Shown here: in pieces, positions 7,528 through 15,322 of the stretch
Layout of the letters: each line of letters begins with the position of its first letter
Numbering within the stretch: position 1 is the stretch's first letter
NCBI GenBank assembly: GCA_964511665.1
Contig: CAZEHA010000017.1
Location: 1-63,465 of the forward strand
Length of the DNA: 63,465 bases
Source: JAGOEF01 sp964511665
GTDB lineage: Bacteria; Bacteroidota; Bacteroidia; Bacteroidales; ML635J-15
Direction of reading: 5' to 3'
The notes under the pieces: model-generated
Told to the model about the DNA's origin: nothing
Databases searched by the model: none
Seen by the model: only the letters and a program-made list of their open reading frames with translations
Translations under genes and position numbers: made by a program

Positions 7528-8100
7528 TTAATAATTGTTGTGTTTTCTTCTACAATGATGATGTTGGTGTTTACAGGCAGGGCAAGTATAATAACCCTCT
7601 ATGGTAAACAATTGCTGATTGACCACAGCTCCGCAATGTTCGCAGACCCTGTATTCAACACATTCGCTGTTGCCCGATGGTATTGTGTCGTTTTCTGAAT
7701 CGATATCGCTGCTACCGCATAATGCACATTTTACAACAGTTTCTTCTTTGTCGGGATTGTTAAAATAACAGCCGCAATTTCGACAAATGTGCCATTCGCT
7801 ATCGTAATATATCTTTCCTCCTTCAATACGTAACTGGCGGGCTTCGGCAAGTGCCATGGCTACTTTTTGTCGGGCAACGGCATAAATACGGGTAAATGTT
7901 GGTCGAGAAATGCCCATGGCAAACGATGCCTCTTGATGCGTAAGTCCATCGTAATCGCACAATCGCAGCGATTCGTACTCTTCGTAATGCAAAAGAACCG
8001 GTGCTATGTCTTCCTGCTCATGCTGTAAACCGTATGGCATAAAACCCTTGGCCACAGGTGGGCTCACTATTTTTCTTCGTATTTTTATTCTTGGCGACAT
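7528..8100 (-). CDS. DUF134 family HTH regulator with zinc ribbons
   Basis: 190 residues. The N-terminal DUF134 domain has the typical MSPR.KIRR start, a PYG/EYESLRL segment and a sigma-4-like helix-turn-helix around residues 52-84 (LTHQEASFAMGISRPTFTR). It is followed by two zinc-ribbon-like segments: C106-x2-C109-x-C111 with C125-x2-C128, and C153-x2-C156 with C173-x2-C176, plus a His-rich tail. It is the first gene of the ORP-like operon and faces a divergent surface-protein cluster. It is the obvious candidate to bind the palindromes at 8107-8144, probably in response to metal or redox state (inference). Confidence 0.88.
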   Translation of the reverse strand: MSPRIKIRRKIVSPPVAKGFMPYGLQHEQEDIAPVLLHYEEYESLRLCDYDGLTHQEASFAMGISRPTFTRIYAVARQKVAMALAEARQLRIEGGKIYYDSEWHICRNCGCYFNNPDKEETVVKCALCGSSDIDSENDTIPSGNSECVEYRVCEHCGAVVNQQLFTIEGYYTCPACKHQHHHCRRKHNNY

Positions 8101-8106
8101 TAAACT

Positions 8107-8144
8107 AACATTTGTTCGCTACAAAGATAATGAACATTTGTTCG
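8107..8144. promoter_or_regulatory. Twin operator palindromes between divergent promoters
   Basis: The 12-mer AACATTTGTTCG occurs exactly twice, at 8107-8118 and 8133-8144, 26 bp apart. The core AACA-TT-TGTT is a perfect inverted repeat, extended to GAACATTTGTTC in the second copy (8132-8143). The copies flank the -7 box of the DUF134 promoter, and the second one covers the -33 box of the divergent promoter. The layout is that of a repressor controlling both directions. Confidence 0.7.
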
Positions 8145-8153
8145 TTTCGCAAA
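8122..8153 (-). promoter_or_regulatory. Promoter of the DUF134/ORP-like operon
   Basis: On the minus strand TTTG (8153-8150), 20 bp, TATCTTTG (8129-8122) is an exact fit to the Bacteroidota housekeeping consensus TTTG-N19-21-TAnnTTTG. The start codon at 8100 is 21 bp beyond the -7 box. Confidence 0.75.
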
Positions 8154-8168
8154 TTTATTTTATCTTTG
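8137..8168 (+). promoter_or_regulatory. Divergent promoter of the surface-protein cluster
   Basis: TTTG (8137-8140), 20 bp, TATCTTTG (8161-8168), again an exact fit to the Bacteroidota consensus. The -33 box lies inside the palindrome at 8132-8143. It would transcribe the gene starting at 8216. Confidence 0.75.
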
Positions 8169-8215
8169 TTGTAAGTTTTTTTTTCGATAGTTATCGTTTT
8201 TAGTAAATTTGTGCT

Positions 8216-9373
8216 ATGCCACGTCGATTTGTGATTCACATACTGCTTATTTTGGCTGCTACATTGCCATGCTCTTCGGTTTTTGTTTCGGCTCAGGTTG
8301 TATATAATAGCGGAAATGAAGCCTATACCGGAGCCGAAATACTTAACTGGCCTGTGGTGGTAATAGCTTCGGGCGATATGGAATATCACTGGGATAATGC
8401 CTGCAATTTATACAGGTGTGGGCAATATGTACTTATTCCCGACAACACTTCGCATCCGAACGGACGCTATATAGATACGGCTGAGTTTCGCGGCTATAGA
8501 AACAATGGACTGCCCAACGACAATTTATTTGCTTTCGATGCACAAACCTTAGCCGGTGGACCCGGTATGTTCGATAAAAAATACTTGTTTGTAAGTCCGT
8601 TGTCGAATACCGGCATGCATTACGGTGCTGTCATCGGTCAATCTGTCGGGAATTGCGTCTATGGCAGTTGCCCTGTAGAAATACTGGGCGACGAAACTGG
8701 TTTGGCATACCCCGCATTTACACCGGGTACAGGTACATTCGATTTGTGGCTGGGCGAAGAATTGGTTGAAGCGGGAGACCTTAAAGGCACAGGTATTGTT
8801 CAAAAAGCTTCGCAGCAACAAACCGCTTATTCTGCCCATAATGCTTATTGCGTCGAAAAATATGGTTCAGGCTGGCGACTTCCTACCGATATGGAAGTAG
8901 GTCATTTCAACGATAACGAAGGCACGGGTAATGGCTTCGATGTTGCCTATCGGGGCGTTGCAAACTGCTATTTATGGACGTCGTCGTTGTTCATTGTTTA
9001 TAATGTTAAACGCTGGCCGGTAAATAACATAACCGGGGAATGGGAGAACTGCGCCGGATTTCTCTATACCCAGAATTTTGTGCGATGTGTATTCGGTGGT
9101 GTATCAAACGATTTTTCGATAAACCCATCTCTACAAACATCCCGCGCCGAAGTATTTCCTAATCCGGTAAACAATGTACTCTCGATACAAAATGCGCCCG
9201 AAGATTTGTTGTTTGTACGTTTGTGCAACATCAACGGCAAAGTATTACAAACCTTTTCATCGGACGATGTAAATTTAATAGACCTGAGCCGTCTTCCATC
9301 AGGTATTTATGTGTTACATTTGTTTTTATCCAATAATCGATACTTCGAAACCCTGAAAATAGTGAAAACATGA
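8216..9373 (+). CDS. T9SS-sorted protein with DUF1566-like domain
   Basis: 385 residues. A signal peptide ends near residue 26 (VSAQ). The middle carries a DUF1566/FISUMP-like piece with SGWRLPTDMEV and LWTSS motifs. The last 70-80 residues are a T9SS type A sorting domain: VFPNPVNN, followed by an NGKVL turn and LPSGIYVLHL. The protein should cross the outer membrane by T9SS and be attached or released. It overlaps the next gene by ATGA (9370-9373), so the two are made together. Function unknown. Confidence 0.85.
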   Translation: MPRRFVIHILLILAATLPCSSVFVSAQVVYNSGNEAYTGAEILNWPVVVIASGDMEYHWDNACNLYRCGQYVLIPDNTSHPNGRYIDTAEFRGYRNNGLPNDNLFAFDAQTLAGGPGMFDKKYLFVSPLSNTGMHYGAVIGQSVGNCVYGSCPVEILGDETGLAYPAFTPGTGTFDLWLGEELVEAGDLKGTGIVQKASQQQTAYSAHNAYCVEKYGSGWRLPTDMEVGHFNDNEGTGNGFDVAYRGVANCYLWTSSLFIVYNVKRWPVNNITGEWENCAGFLYTQNFVRCVFGGVSNDFSINPSLQTSRAEVFPNPVNNVLSIQNAPEDLLFVRLCNINGKVLQTFSSDDVNLIDLSRLPSGIYVLHLFLSNNRYFETLKIVKT

Positions 9374-11445
9374 AAAAACTAATCCTCATATTTTACACTG
9401 TAATATTGCCTGCTATGCTTTTTGCTCAGGTACCCGATGGAATTAAATATCAGGCTGTGGTGCGAAATCAGAATGGTGACCCTATTGTAAACCGAGCCAT
9501 GTTTTTACGCATTTCGATTCTCGAAGGTTCGGAACAAGGTGCGGTAGTTTTTCAAGAAATACATCCGGTGCAAACCAATGGGTTTGGCTTGGTAAATCTT
9601 ACTATTGGCGATGGGGTGTCGGGCAACAGTTTGCATAATGTGTCCTGGTCGAACGGGCAAAGTAAGTGGATTCGAATTGAAATGGACACCACGGGCAATC
9701 AGTATTTCACCATGGGCGCAAGTCAGTTGCTTTCGGTTCCCTATGCTTTCTACGCCGAAACCTCGGGGAATGCTTCATCGGGAGAGTCGTTATGGAGTGT
9801 AAACGGCACCGAAATATTTTATAACGCCGGCCATGTAGGCGTTGGCACCAACAACCCCGACAATAGTGCGGCACTCGAAATTCAAACTACAACAGCGGGC
9901 TTTTTACCTCCCAGAATGACCACTGAACAGCGCGATATGATTAGTAATCCGGCCGTCGGATTAATGATATATAATCTGAATACCCATTGCCTTAATGTGT
10001 ATAAACCCGGAGGCTGGTTCGAGCTTTGCGGCGATTGCATTACACCCCCACAACCGTTGGCACAAAGCAATAGTCCGGTTTGCGAGGGCGATACCCTAAA
10101 ACTGTTTGCGATAAACGCAGGAGGAGCAAGTTGCCAATGGGTTGGCCCTAACGGGTTTGTTTCAAACGAAGAGAATCCGGTAATTTTCCCAGCACTGGCT
10201 CAGCATGCAGGTACCTACACCTTAAGCACCAGTAATTCGTGTGGTTCTACAAGTCCCGTACAGGTTAATGTACTTATAAACCCTGTGCCCGGTGAGGCCG
10301 GAGATATTTCGGGCACTGCCGATGTGTGTGCAGGCTCGGGACCATACACCTATTCAATTGCTGATGTGGGCCAGGCTACCGGTTACCAGTGGATGGCTCC
10401 TACCGGCTACGAAATTGTATTGGGGCAGGGAAGTACCACAGTTCAAATTCAATATGCTGCATCAGCGGCTACGGGCAGCATTACCGTTACTCCTTATAAT
10501 GCTTGCGGTAACGGACTCGTGTCTCCGGCTTTCAGCGTCACTGTAAACCCTCTGCCCGACCAGGCACATGCCGGTATCGATCAGATTAACATAATGGGCA
10601 CTTCTACTCAGCTGCAGGCCAATACACCGGCGAATGGAAACGGGTTATGGACCATATACATCGGTAATGGCGGTTCTTTTGTTGATAATACCGATGCTCA
10701 AACACAGTTTTCGGGCAGTGTAGGAGTAACATATACATTGATATGGACTATAAGCAATTCATGTGGTAGCTACTCCGACACGGTTCTTGTCAGCTTTTCA
10801 GCAGCTTTTAGTTGCGGAAATGCTCTTATTGATGTGAGAGACGGTCAGTCATATGCCACTGTGCAAATTGGAAGCCAGTGCTGGATGGCCGAAAATCTGA
10901 ATTATGGTACTTTTACACAGGGCAATGTTGTGGCTACCGACAATGGAGTTACCGAGAAATACTGCTACCAGAACGATGTATCGAATTGTGTAACTTATGG
11001 TGGTTTATATACCTGGCGCGAAATGCTCGATTTACCCAATACCTGTGAAAACACGTCGTGTGCCGCTATGATTGTCGCCAATCATCAGGGTATTTGTCCT
11101 TCGGGCTGGCATATTCCAACCGACGAAGAATTTAAAACACTCGAAATGGCGCTGGGAATGTCGCAGGCCGATGCCGATTTGTTGAACACTTGGCGGGGTA
11201 ACCCTGTGGGAACAATGATGCTTGAAGGCGGTTCTTCGGGTTTCGAGGCATTGCTTGCTGGGCGTATGGCCGGAGCCAATTCGTTTGCATTGCTAAATGC
11301 TTACGAATATACGCATACATGCGATGAATTGCCTCCCGATTATGCATACCGTCGTTGTTTGCGAACAGGAGATTCTACTGTAGGCAGATGGAATACTTTT
11401 CCCAAGTCGTGGTCGTTATCGGTTCGATGTGTAAAAAACAATTAA
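9370..11445 (+). CDS. FISUMP-domain surface protein with Ig/PKD-like repeats
   Basis: 691 residues with a signal peptide (cut near AQVPDG). The N-terminal 130 residues match the 'IKYQAVVRN..G' leader domain common in Bacteroidota surface proteins. Residues of about 215-480 form Ig/PKD-like modules with repeated SPVCEGDTL and CGSTSP-type cysteine patterns. The C-terminal 210 residues are a Fibrobacter succinogenes major paralogous (FISUMP) domain: IGSQCWMAENLNYG, CPSGWHIPTDEE and a final LSVRCVK. There is no separate T9SS type A tail. Probably an exported ligand-binding or matrix protein of unknown target. Confidence 0.85.
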   Translation: MKKLILIFYTVILPAMLFAQVPDGIKYQAVVRNQNGDPIVNRAMFLRISILEGSEQGAVVFQEIHPVQTNGFGLVNLTIGDGVSGNSLHNVSWSNGQSKWIRIEMDTTGNQYFTMGASQLLSVPYAFYAETSGNASSGESLWSVNGTEIFYNAGHVGVGTNNPDNSAALEIQTTTAGFLPPRMTTEQRDMISNPAVGLMIYNLNTHCLNVYKPGGWFELCGDCITPPQPLAQSNSPVCEGDTLKLFAINAGGASCQWVGPNGFVSNEENPVIFPALAQHAGTYTLSTSNSCGSTSPVQVNVLINPVPGEAGDISGTADVCAGSGPYTYSIADVGQATGYQWMAPTGYEIVLGQGSTTVQIQYAASAATGSITVTPYNACGNGLVSPAFSVTVNPLPDQAHAGIDQINIMGTSTQLQANTPANGNGLWTIYIGNGGSFVDNTDAQTQFSGSVGVTYTLIWTISNSCGSYSDTVLVSFSAAFSCGNALIDVRDGQSYATVQIGSQCWMAENLNYGTFTQGNVVATDNGVTEKYCYQNDVSNCVTYGGLYTWREMLDLPNTCENTSCAAMIVANHQGICPSGWHIPTDEEFKTLEMALGMSQADADLLNTWRGNPVGTMMLEGGSSGFEALLAGRMAGANSFALLNAYEYTHTCDELPPDYAYRRCLRTGDSTVGRWNTFPKSWSLSVRCVKNN

Positions 11446-11448
11446 GAT

Positions 11449-11808
11449 ATGAAACATGTAATTATTATTTCGTTTGTGGCTTCGATGCTGTTTTTCAATG
11501 CTTGTAAACCCGAAAATCCCAACCCCGAAGATTCTCGTCTTGATGAATTTATTGGTGTGAGTTTCGAAAAAGACACAACCCATTATCTCGACACTACTCG
11601 TGTGGTGGCGCATGCCAGGGGTGTTAATCTGACCTATCAGTGGCAAACCAGCAGCAATGCACCATTAATCCCTGTTGAAGGCGTTGACAGCGTTGTACTG
11701 TTTTATTCCGACCCATGCCTAAACCCGGGTGTGAAGTATGTATATTGCACCGTGATTGCCGAGAACGCACAGGAAATGAAAATGGACTCAATAGTACTTG
11801 TTGATTAA
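11449..11808 (+). CDS. Small predicted lipoprotein
   Basis: 119 residues. The start MKHVIIISFVASMLFFNAC is a lipoprotein signal with the lipobox cysteine at residue 19, followed by an acidic/proline linker (KPENPNPEDS). The rest is predicted beta-rich and includes LTYQWQT, an Ig/PKD-like strand motif. It starts 3 bp after the FISUMP gene and its stop shares a base with the next frame's ATG (TAATG at 11806-11810), so it sits in the same operon. No function can be assigned; it may pair with the barrel protein encoded next. Confidence 0.75.
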   Translation: MKHVIIISFVASMLFFNACKPENPNPEDSRLDEFIGVSFEKDTTHYLDTTRVVAHARGVNLTYQWQTSSNAPLIPVEGVDSVVLFYSDPCLNPGVKYVYCTVIAENAQEMKMDSIVLVD

Positions 11809-11819
11809 TGCTATCGAAA

Positions 11820-12842
11820 ATGAAACATCTGTTATTTGCACTATTATTGCTATTGATTATTCAACCAGTGAAAGCCCAGTGCTTCTCTTCAACCGGGAAT
11901 CCTATTGGTGGTACGGCCAATATGGGTGTGATGGAGAAAAACATGTTCAGAATAAACAGCTTCTACAAAAACAGTTATTCGGGTAGGTATTTTTTTGAAG
12001 ACAGCTTGTTCGAAAGCGATATTCACGAAACAGCCGACGATGCGGTATATAATTATGTAGCCATGATGTTGGCCTGGGGCCTTACCGATAAGCTTACCCT
12101 TGAAGCCGATGCCGGTTACTTTATAAATAAAACCAAAAATTTTGCTACCCCCCTAAAGGGTTATGGTTTTAGCAATATGGTGGTTTCGGCAAAGTATAAT
12201 TTGTATTACAATTCTTCGAACCGATTCGAAATTACAGCAAAAGCGGGTGGCAAAATTCCGTTAAGAAATCAGGAACAATTGCTGCGACAAGGTAATTTCA
12301 TAGTTTCTAATCATCCCGACGTACAACCTTCGTTAGGTAGTTTTGGATTTGTATCGCAGCTATATATCATTAAGGAATTTCCATTTAGTGCCTTGCGCTT
12401 ATTTACTTTGGTAAACTACGAGCATAATTTCAGAAGTATAGAAGGTTTTTTCGACCTTAAACAATATAATTTTGGAAATTCTCTGAATAGCTCGTTTTTT
12501 ATATCGAAGCATTTACACATGCCACCGGCCCTCGCATGGCTTTCGGAAAACTGGACGGCTATTTTACAACTGCGCCACGAACACAAGTGGCAGAATCAAA
12601 TCAGGTCGCAAATTAATGTGGGAAACGAAAATCCTTTGTATGGTGAATGGGAAAGAACAAAAAACTCGGGTAGCAATGTCTTTTTTATTTCGCCACAGCT
12701 TAATTACACTGTTGCTCACAAATGGAATATCTCGCTGATGGTAGATTTGCCGTTATATCAAAAATACAACGGCATACAATTGGCCACCGATTATGCATTC
12801 TCGGTGAATATATCGGGAGATCTTGATTTTAACAAAAAATAA
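11820..12842 (+). CDS. Predicted outer-membrane beta-barrel protein
   Basis: Starting at the ATG of 11820 gives a clean signal peptide (MKHLLFALLLLLIIQPVKAQ) and about 340 residues; an ATG at 11808 would add only four residues. The mature part is rich in alternating amphipathic strands with aromatic ends (e.g. LTLEADAGYF, FEITAKAGGKIP, WNISLMVDLPLY), as in COG4313-type outer-membrane transporter/porin families. Two cysteines follow the signal region only once (QCFSS), so it is not a lipoprotein. The transported substrate is unknown. The adjacent lipoprotein and DUF1573 genes suggest a small envelope module. Confidence 0.7.
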   Translation: MKHLLFALLLLLIIQPVKAQCFSSTGNPIGGTANMGVMEKNMFRINSFYKNSYSGRYFFEDSLFESDIHETADDAVYNYVAMMLAWGLTDKLTLEADAGYFINKTKNFATPLKGYGFSNMVVSAKYNLYYNSSNRFEITAKAGGKIPLRNQEQLLRQGNFIVSNHPDVQPSLGSFGFVSQLYIIKEFPFSALRLFTLVNYEHNFRSIEGFFDLKQYNFGNSLNSSFFISKHLHMPPALAWLSENWTAILQLRHEHKWQNQIRSQINVGNENPLYGEWERTKNSGSNVFFISPQLNYTVAHKWNISLMVDLPLYQKYNGIQLATDYAFSVNISGDLDFNKK

Positions 12843-12885
12843 TAGTTTTGGTAGTATTTTTGCATTACAAACACAAAATATCATT

Positions 12886-13263
12886 ATGAGAACCAGCATT
12901 TTAATAGTTTTGTTAAGCGTGGTGTCGTTGGTTTTGTTTGCACAAGCCAAACCTCATATTAGTTTTACATCAACCACCTACGACTATGGCGATGTAGCCG
13001 TAAAATCGAATGGCGATTGCAGGTTCAGTTTTAAAAATACGGGAACAACGCCTTTGGTTCTTAACGAGGTTATTACCAGTTGTGGATGTACGGCTGTTGA
13101 TTGGCCAAAGAAACCAATTTTATCGGGTGACACTGCCAGTATTGTGGTAAAATACGATACCCGTAGAGCCGGTAATTTCAACAAATCGGTAATAGTAAAA
13201 AGCAATGCCGATAATACGCCCGTTACACTCACCATAAAGGGAAATGTGCTTCCCAAAAAATAA
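12886..13263 (+). CDS. DUF1573 (ASH-like) exported protein
   Basis: The ATG at 12886 is chosen over the frame's earlier ATG at 12823, since it starts a signal peptide (MRTSILIVLLSVVSLVLFAQA) and avoids overlap with the barrel gene. The 125-residue product is a single DUF1573 domain: F-x-NTGTTPLVLNEVITSCGCT, then PILSGDTASIVVKYD and KSVIVKSNAD. These immunoglobulin-fold domains are very common in the Bacteroidota periplasm and lack a known biochemical role; the SCGCT cysteine pair is conserved. A -7-like TATTTTTG lies at 12855-12862, so it may also have its own promoter. Confidence 0.85.
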   Translation: MRTSILIVLLSVVSLVLFAQAKPHISFTSTTYDYGDVAVKSNGDCRFSFKNTGTTPLVLNEVITSCGCTAVDWPKKPILSGDTASIVVKYDTRRAGNFNKSVIVKSNADNTPVTLTIKGNVLPKK

Positions 13264-13344
13264 CAAGCGTTTACAAGTTTAGTTGCTGTTTGTTTTGCCA
13301 AAAGCGATAGCTGGCTTTACTTATAGCGGAATAATCATTCTGTT

Positions 13345-14172
13345 CTATTGCTTAATTAGCGACAACACTTGTAGTAATAGCCCTGCATTGAGTGCACCTG
13401 CAAAATCGGGAGTTTTCATAGTTTCGCTATTGTAGCTAATGCTTTTGTGGTTGCCGATATTTATGAGCTTACCTCCGGCTGCCGCTAGTATTGCGTGTCC
13501 GGCAGCAATATCCCATTCATTCACAGCGCGGCATCGCAGATACAGGTCGGCACTTCCTTCGGCCAGCAGGCAAAATTTAAGCGAACTGCTTCTGCTTATC
13601 ACTTGAGTATTCGAGAAATGTGTTGTTATTTGCTCAATGAGTTTTTCTGTTTCCGCGTTTTTGTGCGATTTACTTTGAACAACGGTTATATTCCCTGTTT
13701 TTTCGCAAGGTAGTCGGCTTGCACGAACCAATTGCTGCCGCTCGTCAATCGAAGCCCTATAGGCATGCCGGTTTTCGAAACCGAAATAAATAGTGTGATG
13801 CGCCGGAGCATAGATTACTCCCAATATGGGGCTTGCATCATGTATTAAAGCAATGTTTACTGTGAAATCGCTGCCACCCGACACAAATTCACGTGTTCCG
13901 TCGATGGGGTCAACCAGCCAATACAATCCAAAGTTTTTTCGTTCATCGTATTCACCCATTTCCGATTCTTCGCTAATTATGGGGATGCCTGTAGAAGCCA
14001 ATCTACTTAAAATTATAGCATTGGACTCGATATCGGCATTGCTTACCGGTGAATTGTCGGTTTTGTATTCAATGTGTAAGTGTGTATCCCTAATCGACAA
14101 AGCAGCATTGCCGGCTTCGATGGCAACAGGTATGGCAGTTTCGTAAAGGAGTTTTTGTAAATCGGCTAGCAT
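13345..14172 (-). CDS. cysQ: 3'(2'),5'-bisphosphate nucleotidase (CysQ-type)
   Basis: 275 residues of the inositol monophosphatase superfamily. The metal-binding blocks are visible: ISEESE near residue 65, DPIDGTREF near 88-96 and a WDIAAGHAIL block near 215, with the EFVSGGSDFTVNIAL stretch characteristic of CysQ. It removes the 3'-phosphate of PAP to AMP in the cytosol, relieving inhibition of sulfate-assimilation and RNA-degrading enzymes. It begins one base after the stop of the SDR gene (14174), so the two are coupled. Confidence 0.9.
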   Translation of the reverse strand: MLADLQKLLYETAIPVAIEAGNAALSIRDTHLHIEYKTDNSPVSNADIESNAIILSRLASTGIPIISEESEMGEYDERKNFGLYWLVDPIDGTREFVSGGSDFTVNIALIHDASPILGVIYAPAHHTIYFGFENRHAYRASIDERQQLVRASRLPCEKTGNITVVQSKSHKNAETEKLIEQITTHFSNTQVISRSSSLKFCLLAEGSADLYLRCRAVNEWDIAAGHAILAAAGGKLINIGNHKSISYNSETMKTPDFAGALNAGLLLQVLSLIKQ

Positions 14173-14173
14173 G

Positions 14174-14947
14174 CTACCACTCTTCGGTAATCACCTTGTT
14201 AATATTATAGGCGTTGGCTTGTGCTGTAGGCACTATCAGCATGTCGTTGATGGTTACATGAGCAGGTCGGCTTAAGGCATAGTGTATGGCGTCGGCAATA
14301 TCTTCGGCTTTAAGTGGTTCGAAGCCTTTGTACACCTGCTTTGCACGCTCGGTGTCGCCATGAAAACGCACTTCGCTGAATTCGGTTTCGGCCAAACCGG
14401 GAGCAATTTGGGTAACTTTAATATTGTGCTTCAGTAAGTCGATACGCATGGTTTTCGACAGGGCATCAACAGCGTGTTTTGTAGCGTTATACACATTACC
14501 GTTGGGATACACTTCGCGGCCGGCAATAGAGCCAATGTTTACGATATGCCCGCTGCCTTGCTCAATAATCAGGGGTATCACTTTTTTACTGATATAAAGC
14601 AATCCTTTAACATTGGTATCGATCATGCGTTCCCAGTCGTTGATGTTCCCCTCCTGAATAGGGTTGAAACCGGCTGCTAAACCTGCGTTGTTAATAAGTA
14701 TGCTTATTTTCTTCCATTCTTCAGGCAGGCTGTCGATGGCATCGTTCACAGCGTCTTTGTCTCGGATATCGAAACAAAGATTGGTAATGCTGCAATTGTG
14801 CTTCAGTTTCAGCGTATCTTGCAATTCGTCAAGTCTGTTTTGCCTGCGACCTGTAATAATGATGCGGTAGCCGTTTTTTCCCAATAATTCTGCCGTGGCT
14901 TTGCCAATACCTGCAGTAGCCCCGGTTATTAATACTATCTGACTCAT
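14174..14947 (-). CDS. SDR family NAD(P)-dependent oxidoreductase
   Basis: The ATG at 14947 is chosen because MSQIVLITGATAGIG starts the classical Rossmann motif TGxxxGIG directly; the frame extends to 15028 with non-conserved sequence. The 257-residue protein has NNAG near residue 85, the catalytic serine in NIGSIAG and the YNATKHA motif (Y-x3-K). It resembles YdfG-type 3-hydroxy acid/serine dehydrogenases with NADP preference suggested by the GRR after the second strand. Substrate not known. It is translated immediately ahead of cysQ. Confidence 0.87.
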   Translation of the reverse strand: MSQIVLITGATAGIGKATAELLGKNGYRIIITGRRQNRLDELQDTLKLKHNCSITNLCFDIRDKDAVNDAIDSLPEEWKKISILINNAGLAAGFNPIQEGNINDWERMIDTNVKGLLYISKKVIPLIIEQGSGHIVNIGSIAGREVYPNGNVYNATKHAVDALSKTMRIDLLKHNIKVTQIAPGLAETEFSEVRFHGDTERAKQVYKGFEPLKAEDIADAIHYALSRPAHVTINDMLIVPTAQANAYNINKVITEEW

Positions 14948-15322
14948 ATCGAAAAATTTTCGGCTAAGGTACAAATTTATTACATTTAATAGATGCAGGG
15001 CTGCACTATTGCACATCAAATAAATCAAGCGTCAGCAATACATTTTGTTTTGTTCCGGTACCCGCATATGCACTGTAAGAACCTAATGCCCAAACTGTAT
15101 TTAAACCTGTTGTGTATTCTAAAAAGAATAAAGCAAGTTGCTTGTTGACTTATAAAATTCTAATACTTAATGGGTTTCAAAACCCAAACTCACATCAATA
15201 TTTTCTCATTAATTCAGATTCGGTAGCTCAATAAATTCGTTTTTGATAAACCCATAAATAAAATTTTAAACTAAATTTGTCAGAAATGCAAAACGGGTAA
15301 TTATCAGTAAATTTTTATTAGC
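14948..15322. other. Intergenic region with palindrome and malic enzyme promoter
   Basis: There is no gene in this 375-bp divergent region. TGGGTTT-CA-AAACCCA at 15171-15186 is a perfect 7-bp-arm palindrome of operator size. A -7-like TAAATTTG lies at 15272-15279, 43 bp before the malic enzyme start, but without a TTG at the standard distance. Nothing else is recognisable. Confidence 0.45.

Noticed and set aside
3352..8100. NifX-like genes as evidence for nitrogen fixation
   Set aside because: No nifHDKENB is present; the gene set matches the anaerobe ORP/MinD type, not nitrogenase assembly.
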